Source: Torreya grandis (Eukaryota > Streptophyta > Pinopsida > Cupressales > Taxaceae). From it: 64,000 bases of DNA. Location of the stretch: contig JARHVA010000638.1 in NCBI GenBank assembly GCA_037957365.1, positions 2,420,001 through 2,484,000 of the forward strand, read 5' to 3'. Below the pieces are notes generated by a model that was not told the origin of the DNA, made no database searches, and worked only from the letters and a program-made list of their open reading frames with translations. Below are positions 25,614 through 40,529 of this stretch, in pieces; position 1 is the first letter of the stretch, and each line of letters begins with the position of its first letter. Position numbers and translations under genes: made by a program.

Positions 25614-28400
25614 TATAATATAATATGAGAATATATTAATGGGGATTATAAATTATAATAATTATTTACAATCATAAAATATTGATCTAATTATACTATA
25701 TATCAGTGATCGTGTTTGAACTCAGCTTATAACTAAAATAAGATTAAGTTTATTATATCACTCTATATGGGCATAGGGCTTGTATCTTGTGACTAATAAC
25801 AGTGGAATGACAATATAAGGTTCACCTAATAACTTATGTCTTATCGTATAAATCATCAGGATGGTTATGCTTCTTATACTGGCATATAGGTAGTTATAAT
25901 CATATCATAATATAGCTTTGGTAAATCATAGGAAGCATGTATAACTCATATGTAGTATTTCATTATATTATGATAAGATTTATGATATGCATGAGATCAC
26001 TTATCATATGTAGTATATGGAATAAAATACATATCATGGAAATATTATTATAATAAGCTAAGTATTACTAAATCAATTGATAATATGCTTAATGTGAGTA
26101 TGGGTGAACATATTCCTAATTAGCTTATACTTGTACATAGGGATGTACACTTCTAATTATAGTTCCATTGGTGGTCTAAACTATTTTATAGATATATGTA
26201 TAGTAGGATGTTATTCATGCATGCATCAACCCCCATGAAAATACATAAAATGATAAAATGGAATATTGTATGTTTCATGTGAACTGAGACTTTATTTATT
26301 ATAACTAGTTTTCTGAACAGAAGTTTATGCTTTCATTGATTCATAACTATTTTATTATGGTTGGTTGTGGTATTTAGTAGTTATTCTAAAGAACACTAGA
26401 CTATGATAATATAATTTATCATAGGGTGTAGTATATTTAGAAATATATTTAGGTAGGGATAAAAAAATATGGAGTATTAGATTATTGAATCCCTTATCTG
26501 ATAAAGATCATCAATATATTTTGTGAAGAAGAAAGTATAACGATTGTTAAAATCATATAGAGTTCTTGACTTAGAAATATAGTTGACCATTGATATAATA
26601 TTTATATATCATTTGTGTGCTTATATATTTTACATATTATGTTTTAATATTATTTGTATATAGGAAACATATTTATTCATAGACTTAAGCAATCATATGA
26701 AAATATTACATGTATAGGTGTATTAGTTCATATGCCTAAGTTTATTGCTAAATGGATGGTTATATTGAGTCATAAGGTGTCTGAGGGACTGAAACTATAA
26801 CCATATGAAAGTAGTCCTTAGAAAAAGAATTAATTTATTTAAATGAAAGTTTATTGTATAACTTGGTTATGGGCTATCTGACTCTTTGAAAATAACATGG
26901 CTAACTATACATACATATAGAAATAAAAACTAGCGATCGATACATATTGTGAGTAGATCTAAAGGTACAAGTGTTTAGACATATATATCATAGATTAGTG
27001 CATCATGATGTGTGCCTATAAGTTATGTTTCTTTTGATTTCTAGTATGTAGTTTAAACATAGGACATACCCGGTTAGTATAAACTATACTTGCTTGCCTA
27101 ATACTTAGGATTATGAACATTTGATTCTTGAAATTATAAAATTGGTTGTTCATAATTGAGTAGTGTGCTCATGTGCAATGAACTATGATATTATGGGATG
27201 TAATAGAGGGTATTTTATCTGAAAACTACAGTCTAAATGTATGTTAAACCCAGGTGGTACAAACTGTAATTAATATGTCTAGATTCATTCATACATTTGA
27301 CGGACTAAATGTATGCATGTTAGATATTTCTAGGAATAGCATGTTTTATGACCATTAGTAGAGAGTACTATATTGTGTCTACTTATGAAAAATAGAGTGT
27401 GCAACCTAATATATATTATACTTAATTAGTATAATTTGAACTTGTTTGCTTATTATTTTTATTATGGGATAGATATTTTTGTGAGATTCATTCATACATT
27501 TGATGGAATAAATGTATTCTTTTTTATTATTCCTATACTTAGCATGTCATCTGATTTCTAGTAGGATGTTTTATGTATGAATCTATTGGTGATACTGAGT
27601 AAGTAGTGAGACGAGTTTCATTAGCTTACTAGCATCACAATTCTAGATGAAGGCAATCCAATCAAGTGGTGTGTATGAAATTGATTGATCCTTAAATCAT
27701 TATTTATTATTAAATTTTTTGTCCAAAGTAATGTTTAGTGAGGCATTGTCATTTCATGAGTATGATTTACATGTTTGTGTGATATCTTGAGTAGAATGGG
27801 TTTGTATGATACAATGCATGTTTAATTTTAGAAATCATACAACACACAGGGGCTAACTTATCTCTCTAAATTCTTGTGCCATCACTATCTACTCATTCAT
27901 GAAGGGAGGAAAATTACTTGATGAGATTAGTGTGGGGGATCGCTGGTCTATGATTGGTGTGGAAAAGTGCTCAGATGATGCTCTCCCTCCCCATAGTAGT
28001 ACTAATTTTGAGATGACACTTGAGATTGTCATAAATACTAGAGTCTGGGAAACTTATGCTCTAGGGATCCATGTTTATTATATATGTACATTGTATTGTA
28101 TTTACTATTGAAACATTATCATTATAAACTATATTTACTTATTTATTATATAGTGACAACAATGGTTGTGGGCATGTATCCGTCATGGCTGGTTAATTGT
28201 AATTACTTTTTTTATTTGTATTATGATGAGTTTCATATGAAGTATGATTTATTTATAATTATCATACTTAGAGTATCTTATATGATCTTTGATTAGATTC
28301 TTATGGTCTAATCTATTTAAAGTATGTGTTTAAATAAAAAATTGTCACGTATTTCTAGATAGATCCCAGTGGGGATGTAACAAAGAGTAGAAATAGAGTA
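25614..28400. other. AT-rich stretch with weak ~200-base repetition, no gene
   Basis: The phrase agattcattcatacatttga occurs at 27281 and 27484, 203 bases apart, with loosely similar flanks. Nothing else is recognised. Confidence 0.5.
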
Positions 28401-31229
28401 AAGAGTAAGGGGGTATAAAATAGATAAATTTTCAAAATTTATAATGGTTATTTCTATTACCTTTATACAAATAAAGATAATTTAGAGTAAGAAATATTAT
28501 GTATTAATTACTATTAATGAGCACACCTACTTATTTTGTTTTATTAATGCATAAGATAACTAATTCTAACTAATCCTAACCTCATTACCACATTAGGTTC
28601 AACTAAATTTAATTTCAACTACATAAACATCTATAACCAAAATTTCATATTTTATATCAAACTTTGGTGGCACCACATGGCCTTTAGTTAACTAATGTCT
28701 AGGGGAAAGTATCCATTAGAGTTATGGAAACAATGTTTATTGTAATCGAATAATGATGGGAAGAGATACTAAAAAAAGCTTTGAGACAAAATGAATGGGG
28801 GAATCCTTACCTAAAGTAAAGGCATCCTTATTCAATTCCCAAGAAGAATAATTTTGGGTCATATTTATTTAGAGCCTATGACCTTGGATATTGAGACAAG
28901 CTAAACATATAAAAGGTTATAGTATCCAAATTAAGAAACCCATCAAGTGGACTACAAAAAATATTGAGGCACTAAAACATATTGACACACTTTGGACTTG
29001 AGCTATTGATTATTAGTTTGAGACTACTCTCGATTCATTTTGATTAGTCTGGGCTATTCATGGTTGGATAAGTTTTGATGCCAAGAAAGCTAAGTTTTTA
29101 AGGAGTAAGAAGATGATTCTTGAATAGGGTACCACTCCTCATCTAAAATCTATTTTTAGATAGAGAGATAGTAATATAAGGTAAATAGTTCCTTTAGTGA
29201 CAAGCACCTAAGGTATGGAAATAAAAAAGGAGAATCCTCAAAAGATGTGACTTATCAAGATATATTATCTAAATGATTGGGGGAGGTTAATAAAGATGAA
29301 GAGGCTAGGAAGATAAGTATCAAATTAAGAATAAAATTATTTAAGTTATAAATAATATATTAAAAATAGAATAAATAATATAATTTAATAAAGGAGAAAA
29401 TGGTGAATGACAAGATGAGGAAACACATTGATGATGAAATAATTAAGTTAGAAGCTAGGAGAAAAATGTAAAAGAAAGAGAGAAGAGAGAATATTAAGGA
29501 GAACTAAAATAATAGGTGAAACTAATTTGGTCTTTACTAGTGGAAGTCCTCATATTAAAAACCTGGATGCTATCCCTCTACCATAAATAGACAAGTTAGC
29601 ATTATCATTGTTAGAGGGTGCAAATGAATCGAATGAGAGGAATAAAATAAAAGAGAAATTATATCACACAACACCAAAATTCATGAATGACATGTGGCAA
29701 ATATAATTATAATTAACTATACTGATGGGAACCCCCAAACTATTCAAAACCTTGGGTACAAAAGCCCAATTGGCAATGAATAGTTTGGCCCATAGTGGAT
29801 AAGGCCTAGAAAGTAGTAGGAGAAAAGGTGAAGGCAATATTATAAAAATAGAAAATGTTAGTTATATAATGAATCCAATACAAGATATTTTAGCAATTGA
29901 AGGGAGTTCAGGATAAACTAATCAAGTAGAAATGCACAGTGAAAACATAGAGTAATAAATAGATATTACAAGGGATACCAAATTTAAGGAGGAAAGTGAT
30001 TCAGAATTAAGTGTTAGTAGTTATATCAGATAACCATAAAACATAAATTAGGATGAATTTAGATTAATGGAAGAGATACTAGTTGATGAAAATATTGGTG
30101 AATAAGATAATATAGAGATATAATATTATAAATAAAATAATTGAAGTGACACACTCGCCCAAAACACTAACCACAAAAAAACCCATGAGGAAATGAACCT
30201 TTTGGACCAAACACCATCCCTTGTGACAATTCACAACATACGTGAACATCCATATATTAGACAAAGACACGTATATATAGGAGAATAAGTAGTAAATAGT
30301 TACAAAATTTTAAGTGAAGAGGTTGAGAATAAAAGATAATTTTTGATAAATTACGCAGAAGTGTTAGGAAGGAAATATTTTCATGAATATTTAATAAGAG
30401 ATAAAGGACGTAGATAAAATATTGTTAAACAACAAAAATGTAATCAGTAGAGAACCTATATCAGTACTTAGATAACCATTGGAGGAATAATTGAATGAGA
30501 AGTAATGAATTGAGTGGTTTATTTCTAGCTTAATATCATATCTACAAGCAAACATAGATGGGAAAATATTCAATACATTTTTGGAAACACTTGAGATGGC
30601 ATCGTGCTTAGAAGCTCAATCTCGGAGATGTGAAATAGACTCACCATTGAAAGATAATGTTGAAAGACTACAATTATAATTGGAATGGTTATAGTTAAAA
30701 CAATAGATTTAGATGAAAGGTGATAAGCTTTGTCCATTGAAAGTGAATAATAACTCACCAAGGGCTAGGATATGGATTAATACTTATTTTTTGGAAGGTA
30801 AATTGAGGATAGATTATCCTCACCATGAAATATAAAAAGAACAATAGTAATAAAAACATCACAAACACCAATGGGGATGTTTACTCCTACTCAGTAACTG
30901 ATATATGGAAATATAATGTATTGCATAATCTATCAAATATATGATAAACAACCCCAGTAGTTATTTCTAATGATGGAAATGGATCAACCCATAAATCATG
31001 TCATGTATTACACTAATTATGTATCCTTTAATCATTATAGTCATACATACCCTATGACAAATGCAATTTCAGACATACAAGATACTAATCATATAAGAGT
31101 AGTCATAGTTCATTAGATGCCATCACTGTACTTTCTAATGAACAACCCTAACATATTGAACCCTGGCCAATAATACCAAAACCCTTCTGAGTACAATAAT
31201 TAAAATCACAAAATACCTAGCCTCAATGT

Positions 31230-31420
31230 TATAACAATAACCAAGTTGGGTATAGAGGAGGAGGCCAATGAGCATACAAAGGAGGATAATACAAAGGGAA
31301 AGGACCTTATTAAGGGGGGAGAGGATATAACCAAGGATATAGCTAGGAGAGACCACCCCCAACATGATATAAATGTGGAAATATTGGTAATATTGTGAGA
31401 AATTGCATAGAATAACTCCT
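31230..31420 (+). pseudogene. gag: Gag C-terminus: Gly-rich region and CCHC knuckle
   Basis: One frame gives GYRGGGQ, stop, AYKGG, stop, YKGKGPY, stop, GGRGYNQGYS, stop, ERPPPT. It ends with YKCGNIGNIVRNC, a CCHC-type knuckle with the first Cys replaced by a stop and the His by Asn. The RGG/Gly-rich tail and knuckle would bind element RNA. The capsid region upstream (about 29.0-31.2 kb) is too decayed for me to read. Confidence 0.62.
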
Positions 31421-32139
31421 ATGTCAAGTGAGCATTCTGTCATGAAAAATGAACTCGTGATTCTTTATCTTGACCTAAAGAAACACAATTTTACAAGAAT
31501 ATAGGTATGGATACTAAAAATTTAGTAGAATCACCCCCATAGAAAGGGGTTATCCATTTAAATAAATTTTCAAAGGGAAATGATATAAAAGGATGGTGCA
31601 ATGAGGTACACTTTGAAGTAAGAGATAATAATATTATAGAAGAAGATGGATGCCCACCTAAATGAACATAAATTTTTGAAGAAAAAATAATGAGTCAAGA
31701 AACATTCAAATAGCATAAGGAGAGTCCAACAAAGAAACCTCTTAATATTAACATTGATGATTCACAACCTCGAGTGGTAGTAACCACTCATAGTGGAATG
31801 AGAATAGGGAAAGGAAAAGAGAAAGATATAGATTTTCAAGATGAGTCTGATATAAATAATGATAGATAAAACCCTAATATAGATGAACATACTAAGATAG
31901 TTGAGAAAACAAAAAATATATAGAATAAAGATAAAATAAAATAAAATTATTTTAATGAGGATGAGATCGAGAATCTAAAATGAATGTTTAAGTTGATAAT
32001 ATATATATATATATATAATTAACATGGTTATATAAGTAATGGAGTAAAAAACAAAGGGAATATCAAGTATAATAAATTGAGAAAAATCATAAAAAGGTTA
32101 AGAATAATGTGTCTCAAAAAAATAGGAACTAGAAGAAAA

Positions 32140-32930
32140 TAAAAATCTTATTGGATATAAAAATATATGGCCATAAAGTAAGGAAGACATTATTAGACCT
32201 TGGATTAGATACAAATGTCTCATCATGCAGTACATGGGAGCTACTCATTAAACCATAACTACACATGGCAATAAATAGCATCACTATTGTATATGGCACA
32301 CCACACTCACCAATAAGAACATTAAGTGATGTCCAAATGAATCTAATGAGTATAAAAATAAAACTAGATTTTGAATCGATTAACATGTATGGTATAGGCT
32401 ACCCAGCCTTATTAAATTTAGAATGGTTCATAGAGTGCAATGACACATTGAACTCTAAATAAAAATAAATTACATTTGAAGGGAATGGGTTGGTAGTTCA
32501 TTTTCCATTATAAATAGGCATGAGAGCCGCAAGGTCAAAGTAATTATGGTTGGATGATGAAGGAAGTGATTTTAATGAACTCTTTGGTGTATACACCCTA
32601 AAGAAAATCATAAAAATTGAAGATGACCATGAACCCAATGATGAGAAAGAAATACTGATTGAACATGAGAAAGTAGAAATAATTTATAAGAATGATATTA
32701 AGGTATGGTTGTATGGAGAATAAAAAACAATGGTCAAGAAAGTATGCCACATGAATAAATTACAATCTAGAGGAAATGAGACTACCATAGTGAATGATAT
32801 AATAGTGTTGTAAATAAGAAGGGTATACCACATTGAAGAGGCCTTTCATGCTAAATTAATTATATTCACCGGAATAAAAAATGTAGAAGACTACTTACAA
32901 TATATGATAAGGATATTTCCGCAAGAATAA
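32140..32930 (+). pseudogene. pro: Aspartic protease and downstream linker
   Basis: Near 32160 the frame reads IYGHKVRKTLLDLGLDTNVS, where the family expects a D-[ST]-G-[SA] loop; here it is DLGLD, so the active site is degraded. The frame from 32265 continues (MAINSITIVYGTPHSPIRTL, MNLMSIKIKLDF) with the usual beta-strand pattern of this protease. The following stretch to about 32930 is acidic and lysine-rich, fitting a protease-RT linker. Confidence 0.55.
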
Positions 32931-33679
32931 AAAAAGATGAAGGCAATTTATGACATGATGATTATCACCACCACAAGGTGGTGGAATACCCAAAAAGCTA
33001 CTATTTGAAATTGTAACTATTTACAAATCCTACTCAAGATAAGGTTTATCAAATCAAAAGGCTATTTTCAGGAAATATAGAGATATGTGGGAACAACAAA
33101 CCTAAGGATACACATTAAGAACTATGAATATATATAGGCTACAAAAGGAGAAATAAACATATGGCTTTGAGCACAATTATTTTATTAGACCTTATCCGCA
33201 TATCTAAGAATATGGTATATGGATCAAGAGATGTGGAAAGAAACTTATAAATGGGAGGGCTTTAAAATGGATTTATATCAGACTTTCAACTTTTGGGACC
33301 CAAATACCCAAGTTTGTCATGCATTATGAAAAATCAAAATATTTTTATTCATGCCAAATTATACAATAAAACAATAATTTGAAAATTTAAATGATATAAA
33401 ACAGTATTGGGATACATGTAAGATTGGTAACCCATTTGTAAAATCATAAGATAACTACATTCACATATGGAAAAACATAGTCACAAACGAGAAATTGAGA
33501 ATCAAATACATTGTAGGAAAATAACAAAACAAGAAGTGGATGAAAATGAGGGGAAAATGAAAAATATAAAAAATAGAAATAGAAGAAGGAGAAAGAGAAA
33601 GAAAATTAATTGATATTGTGGAAGATAATACATGATACTATTATCAATCTCTCAAAATAATAGAGGAAAATATAACTAG

Positions 33680-34460
33680 TGAAGGCAACCCCAAAATTGT
33701 AAAAGTAAAAAACTATTGGGTTGAAGAAGAGGTTGAAAAGATAATAGAATTACTAAGGGAATATGAAGACATATTTCCATGAACACTCACTAAATTTAGA
33801 GGAATAGATTGGTACCATGAAAATATATCTGAAGGAAGATGCAAAACCATTATGTAAAATTCCTTACAGGCTAAATTTGAATGTTAAGGCTAAGGTGAAA
33901 ATTGAACTAGATAAAATGTTAGTTGACAAAAAAATAATCCCCATTGAGGACACAAAATGGATAAACCCTATGGTTATCCAAAATAATAAAATATGGTAAA
34001 TTCACATGTGTGTTGATTATATGTATTTTAATAAGGCATTCTTACACAATCCCTTCCTAACGCCATTAATAGAAGGAATATTAGAGAATGTTACAAGAAG
34101 AGAGATACATTGTTTTACTGATGGATTCTCCAAATACCATTAGGTAAGGATAGCCCCTAAAGATCATCCAAAAATGACTTTTTGAACTGAATGGGGATCC
34201 TTTATGCATATGGGAATTCCTTTCAGATATAATAATTCTCCAGTTATGTTTAGTATAATAATTATGAACGGATTTAGAGATTTTATCCATGATTTTTTAG
34301 AAGTATACCTTGATGATTGGATAATGTATAGATTGGTAAAATACCATGTTCATGTGTTATAGTTAATGTTTCGAAGACACAAGAAACTTAATATCTCACT
34401 CAACTTAAATAAACATATTTTTACCTCACTATTTGGTTCATTACTAGGACATAATCTACA
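33680..34460 (+). pseudogene. RT: Reverse transcriptase
   Basis: From 33817: KIYLKEDAKPLCKIPYRLNL, then IELDKMLVDKKIIPIEDTKW. Next IHMCVDYMYFNKAFL near 34005; IHCFTDGFSKYH, stop, VRIAPKDHPK near 34105-34170; GSFMHMGIPFRYNNSPVMF near 34195; and FLEVYLDDW near 34297, where the catalytic Y-x-DD is retained as YLDD. Further on, KKLNISLNLNKHIFT. Motifs A-C are readable in one main frame with few stops. Confidence 0.83.
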
Positions 34461-34689
34461 AAGAGTTACTAATGGTAGATCCACCAAAAATAATAATTAT
34501 CATAAATATACCACCACCCAAGATGTCAAAAGAAATCATAAAAATATTGGCTTACACTAGTTATCACTATCAATTTATTATAAATTATGCATCCATTAGT
34601 GCACCGATAGAATATTTAGTTAATAAAAAGAATAGTCAGTCTTTGTAATGGTCGTCATAATGCTAAGATTTTTTTTATAATTTAAAGAA

Positions 34690-35190
34690 ATAAACTATGG
34701 ATGCACCAATATTAGTTTTTCCTTACTATAGTATTCCATTTCACTTTCATGTAGATGTTTTTGGGATAATAAAAGGAGCGATTTTGGCAACCCTGTAATA
34801 ACATAGACCATGCTATCTCTTTTACATCCAAGAAATTGATAAAGGTATAAACAAACTAGTCCACCAAAGAAAGAGAAGCACTTGATATTGTATGTGGTGA
34901 AGAATTTTAAACATTACTTATTAGTAACCCCATTAATATTATTTACTAATCAATAGCCACTTAAATACTTAATTAATATACTATTCATATAGGGAGTAAT
35001 TTCTTGGTCGTCAATGTTATTTCAAGAATTTGAGTTTAAAATTATGGTAAAACCTCAGAGGATAAACAATGGGATTAATTACTTATCTTGCATTACTACA
35101 AGATATGATATACGCACAATTGAATATGAGTTCGTGGAATCTCACCTCTTCTAAATTGAGGCTATTCCCAAAGATATGGAAAGTATTTCC
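34690..35190 (+). pseudogene. RNaseH: RNase H
   Basis: Near 34698: MDAPILVFPYYSIPFHFHVD, then VFGIIKGAILATL. Near 34860: STKEREALDIVCGEEF, holding the catalytic Glu. Near 35015 onward: LFQEFEFKIMVKPQRINNG, which matches the conserved end of the RT-RNase H unit. Frameshifts separate the pieces. Confidence 0.75.
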
Positions 35191-35399
35191 CAATTCCTTT
35201 TTAGTGATAAATTTATTGAAGAATATAACATATTGGGATGAAAATTATAGATGATTTAGGATTTCCATTTTATATTTATTGAGGAAGCACTATACAAAAA
35301 ATGAATAATGAAGTGTTGAAAAGAGTAGTGTTAATTTATGAATGATATAATATTCTAAGATATTCCTTTGATGGAGTTGTAAGATGACATAGCTTAGGA

Positions 35400-36370
35400 G
35401 AAAGTATAGGTAAGAAGATAATGCTTACAGACCTATGGTGGCCAACACTATTCAAGGATGCACACAAATATGCTATGAATTGTGATATATGCCAAAGGGT
35501 GGGAAAAACTAATGTAAGAGATGAAATTCCACTTCATCTAGTACTATCACTTGCCCCATTTGAGAAATGGGCCATTAATTTCCTTGGTCCTATTAAACCC
35601 ACAACATGGAAAAGTAATGCCAGATTTATTATTACCAAAACCCACAAAATTTGAAAATATGGGTAAAAGCGATACCCATGAAGGATTACATGGATAAGAG
35701 TGCTAAAAATTTCCTATATGTAAGTATAATAAATGATTAGGGAAAACAGTTTGCCAAAAATACAATTTCAGATTTACTCCATGTTTTTATCCAACATAGC
35801 AAGAGTGCTCCCTATCACCCACAATAAATTGATATTGTTGAGAAATTTAACAAGACATTTGAGAATGTAGTAACAAAGGTGTGTAATATAGATATTGGAT
35901 ATTGGGACACTAAAACATTGGCATTATTGTGGACTTACTACACCACCTATAAAATATTAACTAAATAATTCTTTTTTTAGTTAGTAAATGGTTTAGAAGT
36001 AGCAATACTAATGGATTGAATACCACCAAGTTTGATAATAATGGTGACATTTAGACTAAATTAGAAGGATTTCCTTCAAGAGAGAGTGATATAATTGAAA
36101 AAAATCAATGAAAATATATTTTTAATGGTTTAAAATCAAACTCAAGAGAAAATATGCTAAAAATCTTGGCATGATAGACATATTAAGGTCAAGGAATTTT
36201 AAATTAAATATACAGTATTACTATATAGAAAGTTATAAAATTTAAATATATAGTGATTAGGGCCATATATAATTGAGGATATATTAAAAATTGGAGAAAT
36301 AAACACTTTCAAGCACATTAAGAAAAAGGTATGTGAATGGATCCTAGTTAAAACTATACACTATATATAA
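35400..36370 (+). pseudogene. INT: Integrase
   Basis: From 35421: MLTDLWWPTLFKDAHKYAMN, then CDICQRVGK, the CC half of the zinc domain. Then FEKWAINFLGPIKP, where Asn replaces the first catalytic Asp of the usual W-x-[LIM]-D-[FL]. Later segments (about 35700-36100) are degraded; a C-terminal piece near 36262 reads GPYIIEDILKIGEINTFKHI. The product cannot be active. Confidence 0.75.
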
Positions 36371-36404
36371 CTATAGTAAAATGTGGTGAAAAATAGTAAT
36401 GGAT

Positions 36405-36612
36405 CTTAAGGGGTGACAATGCCATTCCATCTATGTGAACCAAGTAAGGGTACTATGGTATATTATGCCATACATCTAAGTACCTGGTTGTTGATCATGT
36501 AACCCCACCTCCCCAATTATGAAGACATTATACTTCTAGTTGGGTGTGTCAAGTGAGAATATTGTGGTATCTTATGTTATATGTCCATGTCCCTGGTTGT
36601 TGATCATGCTAA
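36405..36612 (+). repeat. Polypurine tract, possible LTR start and 109-base tandem repeat
   Basis: After the integrase comes cttaagggg, then TGACAATGCC at 36414, which fits a polypurine tract and LTR start. From there a diverged unit is present twice: cctggttgttgatcatg at 36483 and 36592, a period of 109. No second LTR copy was found, so the LTR call is tentative. Confidence 0.5.
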
Positions 36613-39600
36613 CCCCCTAGTGGGAAAAGTAGGAAGAGTAGAAACTAGGAGAGGGGGTGGTGGAAAAAAATAGACAAGTAGGAAAAAAAAATGAAAAAAA
36701 TATAAAAAATAGTACATAAAACCCATAATCCTAAGGAAATATATATACATATAACAATATATGTGATCATAGATATTCATAGAAGTTTTTGCATAAATAT
36801 TCTCAAAATAGTGTTAAAGAAAATAAGATTTAAATGAAACATTGTAGTTAGGTTTGTCTCTACATAAACATATCTCATGGTTTAGTTGATATCAAGAACA
36901 TGAATAAAAATACAATTGAGTGGTTGGTGGGAACTAAGAGAATAGTTTAAAAAATATGATGACTTAATAGGATAAAGATGAAAGTAAATGAAGAAAGAGG
37001 TGAAAATAGAGATAATTAAAACACAAAGCAAGTGAAGTAGATAAAAATGGACAAAAGTAATAAATGATAATAAATAAGTCATTGGAACCCCATAATTAAT
37101 GACCAAATTATGAACATTATAAAACAAGGGTTTAACTTAACAAAAAAATTACACAATACTCTGATAATGACACTTTGCTCAAATCTCATGCAAAATAACA
37201 GACTTTGTTTAATTTATATTTTGTACTCAAAAATAAGCAATTGAGATGCCAAAATTTGACTGTAGAGAAAATTAAACATCTAAAATACAATAATCACTTA
37301 GTGAAATCTGAAACTCTAGATAACAAGGGTGCATTGTCCACTATTCTATCTTTGGTAATGCATTTTAAAGATACACACAAATATATTCATTCACACTTGG
37401 TAGATATTGATCACATATCTATGGAAACCAAAAAAAGTGCAATGATATAGTAGAATCCACAAACATAGAAATTGGAATATGCAATAGAGTATAGTATCCT
37501 CACAAGAATGAAATTAGATATCTGGAGTTGTTTTCCCTATTTTGGATTGATGATAAGTACCACAAAAGGTAATACTTAGTTAAGAACATGAATATGTCTC
37601 ATTTTTAGATCGACCATACCATACTACACCAGAATTCATATATAAAATGTATAGGTTGAGAATCAAGGGCATACCACTCATAAATATGATGCTAAGAAAA
37701 AATTTGACTTGTACAAAGTGTCCAAAAGACCACATTTTAGCTAAAGAAAGTGTGTAAATAAATCGATCTTGTTATTGTGTTACAATATTCATAGTCTTCC
37801 AAGTATTTTTTCTCCATCAACCAAAAAAGATAACAATGGATATTTCCTCATTACACCATGCAACAATGGTTGTTACATCTATCAAATTAGCAATATTGGA
37901 ATTTCAACTCCTATATTTCAAGGGATATTTCTCATTTGCTCACCCACCATCATGTTCCCATTTTCCATGGTTTACCTCAATGAAAATCCAAATATGTTTT
38001 ACATTGCTCTTCACATGCATGTTTCTCAATTAATAGAATATATGTGAGTTATTAAATTGTGATGTATAGCTATTTGACCAAATATAGTTATGTTTGAAAT
38101 TAATTTTTTAATTTCTCTCAAATTAGCATAGAACATTTGAAAATATACTTTGCACATAATTAGCATTATTTTATCTACTTTCATTAATTTATAAATCATA
38201 CTCCCTTAATATATATCAATCTTAATGTGTACTATTAGGTGCATGCATAGACATTATATGCATGAAAATGACATATACTGAGTTGTAATACTATGATTGA
38301 ACCTCATTTTATAGTTGTATTATGTAATTATCGAAAACATCAACTACTGAAACAACAATACTAATTGGGGATGTATCCTTTCATAGATTTAATTGGTAAT
38401 GAAACCATAAAAATTTATGTCTTTTCCTTCCATACTTATACACAATTTTCTCCCTAAAATTTTCTATAAAATATAAATTTGGGATTCATTTACTTATTAT
38501 CTCACATCTTGTAGATTCCTTGTCATTTTATAATGCATATGTCACAAACTTGTATTTTATATAACTATTTAAAGTTTTAATAATTCCATGTGTACTCTCT
38601 TTATGGATACAATTTTTCATTTTTGTAAATCCGTCACAATTGGTGCATGTTCCATTTTAACATACTTTCTTATTAAAAAAATCCATCTCATCTTCGACAA
38701 AAAATGGTGGAAGTAATTTTTAAAAAAAATTAGTGGAACTTGTAATCTATTCTCATAAAAAGTATTGGAAACCCCATAAAGGAAAACATACACGATTAAA
38801 AATACTATAATGCATGCATTGAAAATTTGACGTGTAACCTATAACAATAAGTCGTGTGTTTGTGATTGATTTTAACACACAAATGTTTTTCCATCTTAAA
38901 ATATATTTTAAAAATAGTTATTTGTGGGTATTTATCTAAAAAATTGAGAACATTTGTGTTTGGATCATAACTAATTAATTTGTGGGATGTGCTCCATGGT
39001 CTAGATAACCTACTCTTCTTTTCACTAGATCTCTTTGATTGGTGACATCCTTGTGTTCTCTTTCCATAATTTTGTAAGTAAATCATTTATAGATTCATCT
39101 ATAACCTTTTTCTTCATGGGAGTCCATGAAAAAAAAAGTATAGTCATTATTTTTGAATTATAAAGTCTTTTATGTCTCCCAACTGCTCTCATTAGTGTTT
39201 TTCTATTTATGTTAAGTGTTCTACTTATTTATCTAATCAATATTATTTTTTACCAATTTGGTTACTTACTAAACTTGTTGTAATTACACGTATAGAATGA
39301 TATGCATTATGCAGAATCATACTATTTTGACCATTAATATTAGAAATTATGAGTCATATGGTATTCATAGTGTGTCTCAACTTAATTAAATTCATCATTG
39401 TAATAAAAGAATTGGCATCTTTGAGTATGTTTTATTTTTTCAAAGTAATTATCCCAAACTTCATTAGCCTTTCTTCTTAAACATGTTTAGATATTTTACT
39501 AGGCATTGGTACCAAAATGTTTTAATCAATTTTAGTTATGTACAAGGTTTTTATATGCAAATCCTAGGAGTTGTTGTTAGTGGTGAATTTTATTCATTTT

Positions 39601-40520
39601 GTGTTTTAAATTTGTTTTCTTCATTTTTAGTTTGTCTAATCACTATTTCCATATAGTTTTCTTCATTATTATTTTCTTATCTAGTGTTTCAAGGGATAAT
39701 TCATCATGCCTATTATCATCATCATCATAATTTAAAACATCAAAATTTTATTACAGACTTGCATTTTAAAATTTTATGACATTAAAATTTACAATTACAC
39801 TTTCAGTGAACATTAACCATCATTATTTGTTTCATCATTTACTATTACATTTGATTTAAGATGTATTTAAACATTTAATTCATAGAGGATAGATGACATA
39901 CCTTGACCTACAAAAATTATTCACATTATTTCCCTTTTTTTATTTCTTCACTTGTAATTGATTTCGTATTATTTACTTTAATTTTTTATTTTCTTTAAAA
40001 AAAATCCATCACCCATGATTTTTGATTAAGTAATATTCTTTGTTGATATTGATAAGGTTGACAGTAATTCAGGTACATAATTGAAAGGAGATACTTTTTA
40101 TTAATAAATCATCAATATAAGATGAAATTAAGTGAAATGGATATAAAAAAATATGAAATAATCTTGCATTATTGTGTAGAATGATGTAGAATAAACCAGG
40201 ATAGGGAAAACATTCTCAAAAAGATAGAATATTGGTGTTAGTAATTTTATTTTTTTTGCATATTTAAGAAACATTTATGTAATATAGCATTTACATGTTC
40301 TTATATGCATTTATAAAACTATATCTATAGGCTTTTATAAGTATACATTATGGTGCACACATGTTCCTATATGTATATTATAAATCCCTGTTATTGGGAT
40401 TTTATAATTAATGGGTCTACCACAATCAATAACATTTAGTGAAAACTAAAATCTTCCCACAAAAATGATAAATGGGCATAAAATATTAATGTACTAGTGC
40501 TCAAAAGGGACATAATGAAC
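36613..40520. other. AT-rich stretch, no gene seen
   Basis: Short ORFs only (for example 37205-37450 and 37769-38047), without recognisable domains. Part of it may be the 3' LTR of the element to the left. Confidence 0.5.
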
Positions 40521-40529
40521 ATTATATAG

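Larger units (their letters stand above)
28900..36413 (+). mobile_element. Heavily decayed Ty3/gypsy retrotransposon
   Basis: Plus-strand order is Gly-rich gag tail with knuckle, protease, RT, RNase H, integrase zinc domain, integrase core, then a purine-rich tract and a TG. That is the Ty3/gypsy order. Stops are very frequent. Many sit where Gln, Arg or Trp is expected, which fits long C-to-T decay of methylated DNA. The 5' boundary is uncertain: I found no matching LTR upstream. Confidence 0.78.
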
